A DNA stretch of 64,000 nucleotides from Paenibacillus silagei (GCF_017874735.1 NZ_JAGGLV010000004.1:310001-374000); one strand, 5' to 3'. Shown: positions 1 through 9,728, numbered from the stretch's first letter. Notes: generated by a model not told the origin, from the sequence alone. Numbers and translations: made by a program.

Positions 1-1207
1 TCATGATGTTACCCAGGGAGAACGTAGGCATGTCGTAGTTCTTCGCATCCGGGAGGTTCTTGATCATGTTGTCGCTGACTTTCTCGTAATGTACGCCTTC
101 AATCCCGGAGTCAATCATGTTGCGCAGCTTAGGATCGGTGTTGAGCAGGTTCAGGAATTCCATCGCTTTCTCAGGATACTCGGAGTTGGCCGAGATCGCC
201 TGCATGGAGCCCATTACCGACCAGTTATAGATATAAGGCTGACTGGCTGGTGTCGATACAACCGGGTATCCGTAGCTTGCAGACCACAGGTTGTCGGCCA
301 TCGGCTGGGTGGAAGCACGGTCAGTGAACCATTTGCCGGCTTTGTACAAGTCATCTACCGACGAGGTAGTCGCAACTTCAGGGGAGATGTAACCTGCCTG
401 ATAGAATTTGCGGACCGTCTTAAGTGCTTCTTTGATCTCTGGGGTCTCCAGGATGTTAACTACTTTGTAATCCTTGGTGTCCATATAGACCGCCATCGGC
501 ATCTTCTCGATCACATAGTCAAAAGGCATAATCGGCATGAAGTCCTTCACCATTGCGTAAGGAGTGACTCCAGGCTCGTTTTCCTTGATCGTTTTGAGCA
601 GCGGCTCAAGATCAGCCATCGTCTTCACGCTGGTTATATCCAGCTTGTATTTGTCGAGCAACTCTTTATTGAAGCGGAACACCTCTTGAGCCGGAAGCTC
701 TTTGTTCGCAGGAATCGCATAGTTATGACCGTCTACCTTGGAACCTTCCAGGAAGGCCGGATCAATCGCATCCACAATGCCCTTGCCCTGATTCTTCAGC
801 AAATCATCGAGCTCCAGGAAGGCGCCCTTACGTGCATTCTGCACATAATCGAAGGCCCAGGAAGAGGTGAAAAGGATATCCATCGGCTCACCGGAAGCTG
901 CCATTACCTGCATTTTTTGCGTATAATCCCCGAAATCGAGCATTTTGATATCGAGTGTGGCGTTGATTTTTTCAAGTGTGTATTTATTGACTTCTGTGAG
1001 GACCTTGTCCATATCCTTCTGCGGCGGCCCGATCGTGTACCAGATCAGTTCTACTGGCTTCTCGGTAGCCTCCGAGGCTTTGTTGCCGCCTGAAGCTGCT
1101 TCCCCGCCTGCATTGTTCTTACTGTTCCCCCCGCACGCCGTTAGCGCCAGTGAAACGGTTAAAAGCGTTGTCAACAACAAGGAGAAGTGTTTCTTTTTCT
1201 TACTCAT
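1..1207 (-). CDS. Extracellular sugar-binding lipoprotein (ABC transporter), 3' end cut by window
   Basis: About 402 codons are visible; the gene runs off the left edge, so its C-terminus is missing. The start ATG at 1207 follows an AAAAGGGGG ribosome site. The N-terminus is a lipoprotein signal: lysine-rich start, hydrophobic core and lipobox LTAC with Cys25, followed by a Gly/Ser/Asn linker. The mature part begins with ELIWYTIGPPQKDMDKV and continues with MQVMAASGEPMDILFTSSW, the pattern of DUF3502-type solute-binding proteins (LipO/LplA-like) that feed oligosaccharide ABC importers. It should sit on the outer face of the membrane. It lies 276 bases downstream of the two-component system on the same strand, so that system may control it. 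Its permease genes are not in this window. The substrate cannot be read from sequence; a complex glycan is an inference. Confidence 0.9.
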   Translation of the reverse strand, partial: MSKKKKHFSLLLTTLLTVSLALTACGGNSKNNAGGEAASGGNKASEATEKPVELIWYTIGPPQKDMDKVLTEVNKYTLEKINATLDIKMLDFGDYTQKMQVMAASGEPMDILFTSSWAFDYVQNARKGAFLELDDLLKNQGKGIVDAIDPAFLEGSKVDGHNYAIPANKELPAQEVFRFNKELLDKYKLDITSVKTMADLEPLLKTIKENEPGVTPYAMVKDFMPIMPFDYVIEKMPMAVYMDTKDYKVVNILETPEIKEALKTVRKFYQAGYISPEVATTSSVDDLYKAGKWFTDRASTQPMADNLWSASYGYPVVSTPASQPYIYNWSVMGSMQAISANSEYPEKAMEFLNLLNTDPKLRNMIDSGIEGVHYEKVSDNMIKNLPDAKNYDMPTFSLGNIM

Positions 1208-1483
1208 TTGCCGTACCCCCTTTTAATTAGCTGTCCGGACCTTCGGCTTACCGGATCTATCCGGCTGCTGATTTCCTTGAGCTATACCTTAACTTTATAA
1301 GATGAAAGCAGTTTCAAATAGAAGAGAAACTATAGATTTTCAGGTATGAAATAAAGAAAATAAGCTTACCCGCAAAGGCAGGTTATTGATCTTTTACAAG
1401 GGCTGTAATGTTCTGGCGAGAAATCACTGAATTCGTTATCAACGTGAAACTTTTTTTTCCCTGTAACGCACAAGAGAGCCGCC

Positions 1484-3001
1484 TCACAGCAGCCCCTTGA
1501 ATTCCGTCGGCGAAATGCCTACATACTTCTTGAACTGCTTGTAGAAGTATCCCATTTCCCAGTATCCCACGCTTCTTGCGATTTCATGCACCTTCAGGTT
1601 CGTCGAGCGGAGCTGTTCCTTGGCCTTATCAATCCGGTAACGGTTCATATACTCCGCAAAGGATTCACCGGTCGTCTTATGGAACAGCTGTCCCAGATAT
1701 ACCGGATGAATATTGAACATGAAGCCCAGCTTCTTCAGTGACAGGTCCTCACTGTATGATTTCTCAATATAATTCAGCACCTGGTTCACTACCGGGCTCT
1801 TCAGCTCCCGGTCCAGCAGCCCGATGATGCCTGCCGAGGTCTGCCGGAGCGCAGCGGACAGTGCGGGCAGCGAATTCGCCCGGCGGATCGCCGTCAAGCC
1901 CTCGGCAATACACTCACGCTCCGTTTCACTGCGGATATCCTTGATCAGCACCCGGAAGAACAGCATCCATTCCAGCGAGATCTCCTCCAGCATCGCTGGC
2001 GTTAATCCATCCATTGCGGGGGCCGAGAAATAGAGCTCCAACTGCTCGGACAGCCCTGCCACATTCTTGGACATAATGAGCTTGGCGTAATCGCTCCAGT
2101 CTTCCGGCAGAACCGCCCCCAGATCCTCCTTCCGGTCCCGCAGCTGCTCATAATAGATGATGCTGCGCTCCGGATGAATCTCCAGGAACTCCTGCGCCTG
2201 CTTCGCCTCCTCGTAGCTTGCGGGAGCGGCGTCCACTCCGTACACCGGCGAGCCTACGGCTGCGCGCAGCTTCTCACCGCCGGTGCATAAGCCGGTAATC
2301 TCCTCCAGCATGAACGCCATCTCCGCCGCTCCGGCGGAGGCTTCTTCGTAGTTATGTATCAGCACCAGATCATTGTCCGAATCCCAGAACATGAAGAACG
2401 AAGCCTCTGCCCCGGCGAGATCGGATACCCTCTTCCTGAAGGTATCCGTTGCCGGCTCTACCTGCAGCAGGGCAACCTGCACATAACGGCTGCTGAGCGG
2501 CAGGCCGATCAGATTCAGCCGTTCGGAACGTTCCTGCGGATTAATCTGCCCCCGCAGCCAGCGCAGCAGCACATTATCCTTCAGCACGGAATTCGTATAT
2601 TCCCACCACTGCATATCCAGCCTGGAGACGTTCAGCTTCTCCACAATCGTCTCCAGCGTCTGCTGGAATTCCTCCAGATTAATCGGCTTCAGCAGATAGT
2701 TCTCGATCCCGAGCGACAGACCTTCCTTCACATACATGAATTCATCGAAGCCGCTCAGCACCACCACCTTCAGATCCGGGCGGAATTCCCGGACGGCGCG
2801 GATCAGCTCAAGGCCGGTCATCACCGGCATGGAGATATCGGTAATCAGAATATCAGCGGGGATCTCCCGCAGCTGCTCCAGCGCCTCCTGCCCGTTCTCC
2901 GCCTGCCCCGCAATCGTGAGGCCTAGCTCCTCCCAGTCCAATATATCCTGCAGGCCGCTAAGAATGAACGGCTCATCATCCACAATAAACACCTTATACA
3001 T
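1484..3001 (-). CDS. YesN-type response regulator with AraC DNA-binding domain
   Basis: 505 residues. An N-terminal receiver domain (about 1-120) has acidic residues D8-D9, phospho-acceptor D55 in LITDISMP and K105 in LLKPINLEEF. A middle linker without a recognised domain follows. The C-terminal ~100 residues form a two-helix-turn-helix AraC domain (SLKKLGFMFNIHPVYLGQLF and VHEIARSVGYWEMGYFYKQF). The start at 3001 has an AAGGAGGAG ribosome site inside the end of the kinase gene and overlaps that gene by 8 bases (ATGTATAA), so the two are translationally coupled. A longer reading from 3067 would lack a ribosome site. The partner is the kinase at 2994-4820. By family, such pairs activate nearby glycan transport and hydrolase genes; the flanking binding protein and the GH85 gene are the obvious targets. 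Confidence 0.93.
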   Translation of the reverse strand: MYKVFIVDDEPFILSGLQDILDWEELGLTIAGQAENGQEALEQLREIPADILITDISMPVMTGLELIRAVREFRPDLKVVVLSGFDEFMYVKEGLSLGIENYLLKPINLEEFQQTLETIVEKLNVSRLDMQWWEYTNSVLKDNVLLRWLRGQINPQERSERLNLIGLPLSSRYVQVALLQVEPATDTFRKRVSDLAGAEASFFMFWDSDNDLVLIHNYEEASAGAAEMAFMLEEITGLCTGGEKLRAAVGSPVYGVDAAPASYEEAKQAQEFLEIHPERSIIYYEQLRDRKEDLGAVLPEDWSDYAKLIMSKNVAGLSEQLELYFSAPAMDGLTPAMLEEISLEWMLFFRVLIKDIRSETERECIAEGLTAIRRANSLPALSAALRQTSAGIIGLLDRELKSPVVNQVLNYIEKSYSEDLSLKKLGFMFNIHPVYLGQLFHKTTGESFAEYMNRYRIDKAKEQLRSTNLKVHEIARSVGYWEMGYFYKQFKKYVGISPTEFKGLL

Positions 3002-4820
3002 CTGCGTTCTCCTCCTTCGGCGGGTATGGAAAAGTAATCGTAACCACTGTTCCGCTGCCCTCTTCACTCTCCAGCTCTACGCCGTAAGACTTGCCGTACA
3101 TCAGTCTCAGCCGCTCATGAATACTGCGCAGCCCGAACGACTCGGACCCGGACAATTCGCCGTGATCCTCCAGCACCTCGCGGAGCCGGGCCAGCCGCTC
3201 CTCCGCGATCCCTTTGCCGTTATCCGTAACCGTGACCCGGATATGCTCCGGCTCCGCTGTGATCCCAATGCGGATCACATTATCAGTCTGCCCTGTCCGC
3301 ATGCCATGCAGAACATAGTTCTCGATGACCGGCTGCAGCGACATTTTGAGCACAGGAAGCTCTTCCAGCTCCGTACTGCATTCGATCGTATACGCGAATC
3401 TGTCCTTGTACCGGATACGGAATAATTCCAGATACAGACGGCAAGCCTCCAGCTCATCCTTGAACGTATATTTCTGCTTCGGACGGACATACGACTTGAA
3501 CAGCATGGACAGGCTGTAGATCATTTCCCCCACATCCTTCGCCCCGCTCGAAATCGCCCGCATCCGGATAACCTCTAATGTATTATACAGAAAATGCGGA
3601 TTCACCCTGGCTTCCAGCGTAGCGATCTCCGTATGCTTCTGTTTGATTTCCGCCTTATATACCTGGTCGATATACTGGTTCAGTTCATCCAGCATGCTGT
3701 TGAAGCTTTTGGCAATCTGGCCTAATTCATCTTCCTTACCGTCCACAATCCGGGTGTTCAGATCCCCGTTCTTGACTTTGCGGGTGAAGCGGATAATGCG
3801 GTGGGTCCGTTTGGCAAAATTAGAAATGAACATCGCCGGCAGCAGCACGGCAAACAGAATACAGACGAGTGCGATGGACACAATGGTGCTCCGCGCACTG
3901 CTGTAGGTCTCGGCCAGCTCCTGCTTAGAGATCAGGCTGATCACCGTATACCCCGCCTGACTCTGCGTCAGACTCGTGACAACCATTCCCTCTATCGTAA
4001 ACTCCTCGCCAGCGTTAATCTCTTGCAGCTTTGGCAGCTTCCGGCCGTACCCCTTACCTGATGAATCGAAGATGACTTCATTCTGGGCCGAGAGCACGAG
4101 GATATCGCCTTTGAAATCCTGCTTATAGTTATTCATGGCCTGCCAGATCGCCTCGGAGTCGAAGTAGACCAGCAGCTGGCCGATATTGAGCAGCGAGGAC
4201 TTATTGTTGATCGGCAGCTTCACCGAGAACAGCGGGGCTGTCGGCATCCCTATACTTTTCAGCACCCAAATGTTTGGAACAGAGACGACACTCTCCTCCC
4301 CCAGAACCATCGAATCGGGGACGAAGGAATGCGCCGCATTGGTCGAGATCCGCTCGAACTGCCTGCGGTTGTCGTAATAATACATGACCTGCTGGTTGGC
4401 GCTGTACAGGATCAGGCTGCGGATATCGGGATCATCGTCAATCTTGTTCTGGAAATACTGGATGGCGTTCGAGGTGGACTGTTCTCCCAGCAGAAAGCGG
4501 TCCAGCCGGTGCTCAATATAATCGCTTAAGGGATTCTCCAGCAGGAAGGTCGTATTACTGGCCAGACTCGCGTCCCTATACACATCACGGAGCATATCCT
4601 GAACGGATTGATATTTGTTCTCCACATAATTGCTGACGCTCTCCATGCTCTTGCGCTGGATATCCATCTGGCGCTGCACCGCCGAATCCGAGATTAACAG
4701 CAGCACCAGATAAGAGAAGGCGATAATGGTGGCTATGAAGATACAGGACACGATCAGCGTGAAGCGCAGGAACATATTGTCTTTAAAATACTTGCGGTAC
4801 AGCGAAAGGCTTCGCATCAT
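2994..4820 (-). CDS. YesM-type sensor histidine kinase
   Basis: 608 residues. TM1 is at about 18-43, an extracellular sensor region (Cache-like by position) at about 45-308, and TM2 at 311-334. A HAMP linker follows, then the His_kinase domain with H409 in EARVNPHFLYNTLEVIRM. The C-terminal ATPase domain has N-box ENYVLHGM and G-boxes DNGKGI and GFGLRSI-like. This is the usual order for LytS/YesM-class kinases that sense sugars or binding proteins at the membrane. The start is ATG 4820 or the adjacent ATG 4817; AGGAGGTGA lies just upstream and gives slightly better spacing to the second. It is the first gene of the kinase-regulator operon, 141 bases downstream of the GH85 gene. Confidence 0.93.
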   Translation of the reverse strand: MMRSLSLYRKYFKDNMFLRFTLIVSCIFIATIIAFSYLVLLLISDSAVQRQMDIQRKSMESVSNYVENKYQSVQDMLRDVYRDASLASNTTFLLENPLSDYIEHRLDRFLLGEQSTSNAIQYFQNKIDDDPDIRSLILYSANQQVMYYYDNRRQFERISTNAAHSFVPDSMVLGEESVVSVPNIWVLKSIGMPTAPLFSVKLPINNKSSLLNIGQLLVYFDSEAIWQAMNNYKQDFKGDILVLSAQNEVIFDSSGKGYGRKLPKLQEINAGEEFTIEGMVVTSLTQSQAGYTVISLISKQELAETYSSARSTIVSIALVCILFAVLLPAMFISNFAKRTHRIIRFTRKVKNGDLNTRIVDGKEDELGQIAKSFNSMLDELNQYIDQVYKAEIKQKHTEIATLEARVNPHFLYNTLEVIRMRAISSGAKDVGEMIYSLSMLFKSYVRPKQKYTFKDELEACRLYLELFRIRYKDRFAYTIECSTELEELPVLKMSLQPVIENYVLHGMRTGQTDNVIRIGITAEPEHIRVTVTDNGKGIAEERLARLREVLEDHGELSGSESFGLRSIHERLRLMYGKSYGVELESEEGSGTVVTITFPYPPKEENADV

Positions 4821-4868
4821 TCACCTCCTAACATAGTTGATAGCCTTGCAGGCGCGGCTAGCCGGGAT

Positions 4869-4920
4869 ACACAAGAAGCGCTCCCCCCTGCTAATTTTGC
4901 CAGAGGGTGAGCGCTTTGTG
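4869..4920 (-). terminator. Rho-independent-like terminator after GH85 gene
   Basis: An inverted repeat with arms around GCGCTC...GAGCGC, extended by CACAA/TTGTG on the outside, lies 40-90 bases downstream of the GH85 stop. The minus-strand T-run after it is poor, so read-through into the kinase operon is possible. Confidence 0.5.
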
Positions 4921-4961
4921 TATGTTGTGCAGAATGGGCGGTACTTATTCGTACCCGCGCC

Positions 4962-7769
4962 TTACGGCGTTGGTTGGCCTTTGAGGTATACAGGCTGCGA
5001 CTTGTTACCGCTGTAATCCTCCATGACCACTGTAACTACTGCTGCGGTAGAGGTGAAGCTCAGCGCAGCCTTAGTCGTGCGGCCGCGGATGATCATCGGC
5101 TTCATGCCTGCAGCACCGGACAGATAGGTGACCGGGAACGACCGGTTCTGGCCGTCTTCCTTAATGTACATATACCGCCAGTCCCGGGTGCTTGGCATCG
5201 GCAGGCTCAGCGTGTTGCCGTTCCAGGACCAGTTCTCTGCATAAGGCTCGGACACCTTGTCGGTGAACGTTCCGTTATAGGTTATTTCATCGGTATTTCC
5301 GGCTTGAACGGTAACCGTATACTCATCTCCGTTAACGGGCATATTCTGGAACAAGGCTGAGGTTGCCCCCTGCGGCACGGTCAATTCCTTCGATACCGGC
5401 TGCGGCGTGGTAGTCCAGTTCACCGACTTCACTGTAACCTTGATACTTCCTTGGGCAGCGGCGGGATTCGTCCACTTCACCAGGAAGTCTCCATTCACAG
5501 CGGATTCGGCAGTCACCTTGGATACCGCAGCATTCAGGTCGAAGGACAGCGTGGCCGGATCGCCCTCAAGCCCGTCTGCACCAACAGCCGTCACCTTCAA
5601 CACGCCGGATTTGGCCGGAAGCTTCTTGATATAGAAGGTCTCATCATACTTCCCGCCCACATAGATATCATTCACATATACATTGTATTGCTTCACCTTG
5701 GAGTAATCGGTGTCCATGCTCCACTTCACGATCATCTCATCTGTGCCGGACAGCGCCTGGGCAATGGAAAGACCAGTAGGAGCGGATGGCTTGACTGCCG
5801 AGCCGTCATGAATCCGCAGTTGGCCGATATTCATCTGGTAATTGGCTTCTTGTGTGGCTCCAGGGGTGAACACCAGGCCGAAGGCCGCGATCTCCCGGCC
5901 GGCATAAGCACCAAGATTAAGCTCGGCTGTGGTCCAGCCCGTGGTATGCTTCCCGCTATTTGCAACAGGAACCTTCACTACCTGGGCAGGCTGGTCACGG
6001 AAGATCAGTCCGGCACTCAGGACAGAGCCATCATCGGCAGACGGCTTGTTGTAGACGATGGACAGCTTAGAACCAGCTTGTACGGCAAGATCGCTCTTAT
6101 AGAGACGCAGGAAGTTCTCGCTGTTCAGATTCCCGCTCACTGCCAGCGAGCTTCCGCCGTTGTAACCGCCAAGTTGCTGGTAATTCATACGCGAATTGGC
6201 AGTCTGGTCATAACCCGGACCATAATCGAAGTCCACGTTCAGGCGGTTGCCTGTAGTATCCTGCCACCATTGCCAGGTAACCGGAACATCCTGCAGGCTC
6301 ATATTGGACCACTCAGCTGCGCTGGACACCGCTCCATCCTTGTAATAGGAGAGGCCGTGGCCGGTATTGAAGCTGGTATAGAAGTTGGCATCCTTCACTA
6401 CCGAGCGCTCGGCAATGACCGAAGCGATCCCCGGCCAGTAGCGGTTATCGGCATACACATCGGCCACCGTATTATTGGAAGACACGGCTGTATTCTTCGG
6501 ATTTACCCGTGGTCCTGACCACCATAGCTGCTCGCGCAGGTTCGTCATCCATTGGTATTTGTTATCCGTGCGGTTCGAGACCGGCCAGGACTGATTCATA
6601 TCCTCATCCAGACCGGCATGGACAAAATCTGCGCCCAGTGTCGCCAGGCTGGTCCGTGGAATTCCCCCGGCCAGCTTGCTGCTCAAGGCTGTGCCTTGCA
6701 CGCTCTTGAAGCGGTCGCGCCCGGCTTCAAGTCCCGCGAAGCCGGTCTCAAAGAGATTGTAGCTCGTCCCCTGGGCTGCATTGAAGGTATTCAAGTAATT
6801 CGCCGCCGAGGTAATCTGCGAGCTGCCCATACCGTAATCGAAGAAAAACGAATTCGACACCGGCTTGTTGGCCGCTTTATCGTAGAGCATGGAGATATTA
6901 TTGTTATTGAAGGTTCTGGCGAAGACATTGGCTCCCGTGGCTGTATTCAGGGAATCATACCACTGCACATACAGCCCGCCATCTTGGAGCGCTTTCATAA
7001 AAGCAATATAATCGGGAATATCCGCCGTCGCCACATTCGGATTCTGCTCCTCCTGATTCAGGAAGTACCCGTCATACCCGAAGTATTCGGCCATTTCAAT
7101 CATTTTCTCAGCTACCGGGAACTTCCCGGCTGCATCCTTGACGATCATCTGCTTGTAGGTCTGCTGCCCCCGGTCATTGTTCGAGAAGAACACTCCGGCC
7201 AGCGACATAACCCCATTCTTATGCGCGGCATCGGTATATGTCGGATTCGGAATGTTCAGCATGCCGAACTCGAACCATTTCTGCTGCCAGTCGGACTGGG
7301 CCAGATCGTCGTAATATTCCGGCGGTGTATACGCTGTCGCTGTTCCGTGCCAGTAGGAATAATAGTCAATGTACTGCCAGAAGTTGAAGTGGTACTGGGC
7401 GAACTTGTTGGTGTACGGGGCATTCTCGATAAAAGCATTGCCATAATCCCCCGCAACATTCATCATCTGCACCGCCGGATTCAGCGCCGGATTGGCCTGA
7501 GTCTGCTGGAAAGGTGCAATCCGCTGCTGCAAAGGAACCCTGGAGCGCAGAAGCGCCGCGTCCTGATCTCTCTGCGGACTCCAGTCCGCAATGTGCTGGC
7601 TGGTATAGCCATGTACGCTGGGCTGATTCGCACCGTGTGCGCTTTCACCTTTGAACGGCCAGGTGTCTCCGGCCATGGCTGTCTGCGGCAGTAGGGTCAC
7701 CAGCAGCGCTGTACCTAATACCGCTGAAGTCAGCTTACGAATTCTGTGTGTCCGGGATGTAGCTACCAT
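4962..7769 (-). CDS. Secreted GH85 endo-beta-N-acetylglucosaminidase
   Basis: 935 residues. A Sec signal peptide covers about 1-33 (HRIRKLTSAVLGTALLVTLL, then AMA before GDTW). The GH85 catalytic barrel follows, with signature WQYIDYYSYWHG at 131-142 and the active-site pair N238 and E240 in GYDGYFLNQEEQNP. In this family the Asn orients the substrate acetamido group and the Glu is the acid/base. Further signatures are GLYVQWYDSLN and FFDYGMGSSQ. After about residue 480 there is a carbohydrate-binding-like beta-sandwich, then fibronectin-III-like modules (APTGLSIAQALSGTDEMIVKW) and a C-terminal beta domain. No SLH or sortase anchor is seen, so it is probably released. By family it cuts the GlcNAc-GlcNAc core of N-glycans. 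The start has a GGAGAG ribosome site. A direct repeat 180 bases upstream may be the regulator's target. Confidence 0.92.
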   Translation of the reverse strand: MVATSRTHRIRKLTSAVLGTALLVTLLPQTAMAGDTWPFKGESAHGANQPSVHGYTSQHIADWSPQRDQDAALLRSRVPLQQRIAPFQQTQANPALNPAVQMMNVAGDYGNAFIENAPYTNKFAQYHFNFWQYIDYYSYWHGTATAYTPPEYYDDLAQSDWQQKWFEFGMLNIPNPTYTDAAHKNGVMSLAGVFFSNNDRGQQTYKQMIVKDAAGKFPVAEKMIEMAEYFGYDGYFLNQEEQNPNVATADIPDYIAFMKALQDGGLYVQWYDSLNTATGANVFARTFNNNNISMLYDKAANKPVSNSFFFDYGMGSSQITSAANYLNTFNAAQGTSYNLFETGFAGLEAGRDRFKSVQGTALSSKLAGGIPRTSLATLGADFVHAGLDEDMNQSWPVSNRTDNKYQWMTNLREQLWWSGPRVNPKNTAVSSNNTVADVYADNRYWPGIASVIAERSVVKDANFYTSFNTGHGLSYYKDGAVSSAAEWSNMSLQDVPVTWQWWQDTTGNRLNVDFDYGPGYDQTANSRMNYQQLGGYNGGSSLAVSGNLNSENFLRLYKSDLAVQAGSKLSIVYNKPSADDGSVLSAGLIFRDQPAQVVKVPVANSGKHTTGWTTAELNLGAYAGREIAAFGLVFTPGATQEANYQMNIGQLRIHDGSAVKPSAPTGLSIAQALSGTDEMIVKWSMDTDYSKVKQYNVYVNDIYVGGKYDETFYIKKLPAKSGVLKVTAVGADGLEGDPATLSFDLNAAVSKVTAESAVNGDFLVKWTNPAAAQGSIKVTVKSVNWTTTPQPVSKELTVPQGATSALFQNMPVNGDEYTVTVQAGNTDEITYNGTFTDKVSEPYAENWSWNGNTLSLPMPSTRDWRYMYIKEDGQNRSFPVTYLSGAAGMKPMIIRGRTTKAALSFTSTAAVVTVVMEDYSGNKSQPVYLKGQPTP

Positions 7770-7915
7770 TGTTCACTCTCCTCATTCTTCAGATTGATGA
7801 GAACGCATTCATAATAACCGGCTTCTTAACCATCGAAATTATTACACTAACAACTCGCAACTTACTAATTAACAATAAATTCCATCATCCTCCTATTTAT
7901 TGTTCATCCAAGTTT

Positions 7916-7980
7916 ACTATATAGCAGCTCAAACCCAATTTAATAGAAGTCAAATTAAAGATTCACTAGTCAAATTAAAG
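7916..7980 (-). promoter_or_regulatory. Candidate AraC-type operator and promoter of the GH85 gene
   Basis: A perfect 13-bp direct repeat AGTCAAATTAAAG occurs at 7948-7960 and 7968-7980, a 20-bp step (two helical turns), as expected for an AraC-type regulator with two HTH motifs or a dimer. A -10-like TATAGT (minus strand, 7916-7921) lies about 26 bases further toward the gene with no good -35, which suits an activator-dependent promoter. The regulator at 1484-3001 is the natural candidate. This is inference from sequence only. Confidence 0.5.
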
Positions 7981-8204
7981 GAAAAATATAGTGGTGCAGG
8001 CCCGGAAGTGTGGGTGGGCGTCTGCTTAATGAGTTATTGGGAGTTGGCTCTGGTGGTGGCTGGCTCTGCTGTCTAGTTACTCTACTGGTGGATGACTCTG
8101 TTGACTAGTTACTCTATTGGCTGCTGGCTCTGCTGATTGCTACTCTACACCTCTTCCCCTGCGATCTGCTCATACTCCCACCCTCCAGCCTTAATACTTG
8201 CCGG
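7981..8204. other. Gene-free stretch with degenerate GGCTCTGCTG-type repeats
   Basis: No plausible gene was found. At about 8060-8150 there are loose repeats around TAGTTACTCTA, about 32 bases apart (8074 and 8106), rich in CTGGCTCTGCTG. They look like decayed simple repeats with no assignable function. Confidence 0.4.
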
Positions 8205-8385
8205 AAGCAAGTGGAGAAACGTATCTTAATTTTCCGATTTCGGACAGATGCCAGGAAACAAGTGGAAAAACAACAACTAAAATTGGCATTTTTGCTGTTA
8301 TGGGAGAATTAGCAGGAATTAAGTGACGTTTTTCCAATTATTACTCTTGAACCCTCCATTCCTCGAGCAGCAAGTGGAGAAAATC
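8205..8385. repeat. Intergenic array around AAGTGGAAAAA, 51-bp steps
   Basis: AAGTGG or its variant occurs at 8209, 8260, 8321 (as AAGTGA) and 8372. The steps are 51, 61 and 51 bases. Each is followed by an A-rich stretch and AATTTTCC-like sequence. The same core occurs on the opposite strand at 23961 and 24012, also 51 bases apart. No coding signal was seen. Confidence 0.6.
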
Positions 8386-8450
8386 CAACTGTTTCCGATA
8401 TAGCCGAACCCGACCAACATCTCCTCACGCCAAAAGCACCCGCGCCTGCC

Positions 8451-8645
8451 CAATGTATTCGGTTTTTCACATACATCCGGCCGAAACGCCCCTTGCCAGC
8501 ACATTGTATTCGGTTTTTCGCACACATCCGCCCCACTCGCACCCGCACCTGTCCAATGTATTCGCTTTTTCGTATACATTCAGCCCGAGCGCCCCGCACC
8601 AGCACATTGTATTCGGTATTTCGCATACATTCGGCCCTCACGCAT
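8451..8645. repeat. 51-bp tandem repeat array (TGTATTCGGTTTTTCG type)
   Basis: Four units have anchor G residues at 8455, 8506, 8558 and 8609, a period of 51-52. The core TGTATTCGGTTTTTCGCATACA is an imperfect inverted repeat with a GTTTT-like loop. The array at 43651-43860 is a diverged relative with the same period and loop. Because 51 is a multiple of three, open frames exist on both strands, encoding 17-residue repeats, but no ribosome site supports translation. Confidence 0.75.
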
Positions 8646-8656
8646 CCCTGCCACGC

Positions 8657-8684
8657 CAAAAAGCAGCCCCTCTAGGAGCTGCTT
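8657..8684 (-). terminator. Terminator of the GH43 operon
   Basis: Hairpin AAGCAGCtCC...GGgGCTGCTT followed on the minus strand by TTTTT, about 50 bases after the stop of the first GH43 gene listed. Confidence 0.8.
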
Positions 8685-8732
8685 CATGGTTACCTCATAT
8701 GTTACTTACCTTCATTAAATCTATCCGCCAGC

Positions 8733-9728
8733 TTACTCCGCATCCGGATAAGGATTGATACTCTGGATCGTGCCGTCTTCGTTGTACTTCAGCTCGGTGT
8801 ATTTCACGCAGCGCTTGTGGTTGACGCCTTCAGACAGGGAGCTGTCGTGATAGAACAGATACCATTTGTCTTCCACTTGCACAATGGAGTGGTGAGTCGT
8901 CCAGCCGATGACCGGAGACAGGATCTCACCCTTGAACGTGAACGGTCCCATCGGGTTCTTGCCGATTGCATACACGAGCTTATGTGTGGTTCCTGTAGAG
9001 TAGGACAGGTAGTAATCGCCGTTATATTTGTGCATCCATGGGCCTTCAAAATATCTGCGCTCTTCATCTCCAGCGAGGATCGGATTCCCGTCTTCATCGA
9101 CAATGGAGATCTCGGCAGGCTTGCCCTGGAAGGACAGCATGTCGTCGCTAAGCAGCGCAACTTGCGGTCCAAGTGCAGGCTGATCCGGTGCCGGTCCTTC
9201 TGCATCCGCTACGAAGCTGCCAGTCTGCCATTTCTCCAGCTGGCCGCCCCAAAGTCCGCCGAAATAGATATACGCCTGGTTGTCTTCATCCACTAGTACG
9301 GCCGGGTCAATACTGAAGCTGCCTTCCATATAATTCGGCTGCGGGGTGAAAGGGCCTGCCGGAGACTCCGACGTTGCCACACCCAGGCGGAAGATTCCGT
9401 CATGATCGCGGGCCGGGAAGAACAGATAGTAGGTGTTATTCTTATATGCGGCATCTGGAGCCCAGAGCTGCTTGGAGGCCCATGGAATATCTCTCACATG
9501 CAGCGCTTCGCCGTGATCGACCACCGGAGAATCGAAGCTGTCCATCGAGAGAACATGGTAGTCTTCCATTTTATACTGGTCGCCGTTATCATTGCTCGGC
9601 TCGTCATGATCCAGATCGTGGGAAGGATAGATATAGATTTTGCCTTCATAGACATGGGCGGACGGGTCCGCTGTATAGATGTGAGTTACGATCGGTTGGT
9701 TAGGCTTAGGGGGTTGTTGCTGATTCAT
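8733..9728 (-). CDS. GH43 glycoside hydrolase (arabinofuranosidase/xylosidase type), cytoplasmic
   Basis: 331 residues, no signal peptide, so it probably acts on imported oligosaccharides. It is a single five-bladed GH43 propeller. The catalytic triad is visible: base D21 in IYTADPSAHVY, pKa-modulating D141 in SFSIDPAVLVD and acid E228 in YFEGPWMHKY. Blade motif HHSIVQVEDKWYLFYHD is typical of the GH43 group that removes arabinose or xylose from arabinoxylan. It is the second gene of its operon. Its ATG overlaps the upstream GH43 stop (ATGA) with an AAGGAG site just before, so the two are coupled. The exact substrate is not readable from sequence. Confidence 0.9.
   Translation of the reverse strand: MNQQQPPKPNQPIVTHIYTADPSAHVYEGKIYIYPSHDLDHDEPSNDNGDQYKMEDYHVLSMDSFDSPVVDHGEALHVRDIPWASKQLWAPDAAYKNNTYYLFFPARDHDGIFRLGVATSESPAGPFTPQPNYMEGSFSIDPAVLVDEDNQAYIYFGGLWGGQLEKWQTGSFVADAEGPAPDQPALGPQVALLSDDMLSFQGKPAEISIVDEDGNPILAGDEERRYFEGPWMHKYNGDYYLSYSTGTTHKLVYAIGKNPMGPFTFKGEILSPVIGWTTHHSIVQVEDKWYLFYHDSSLSEGVNHKRCVKYTELKYNEDGTIQSINPYPDAE

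Noticed and set aside
5451..7694. Long plus-strand frames opposite the GH85 gene and other large genes
   Set aside because: They are shadows of minus-strand coding regions with no family motifs and no ribosome sites.
8451..8645. Possible CRISPR array
   Set aside because: Units are contiguous and imperfect with no unique spacers of constant length, and no cas genes are near.
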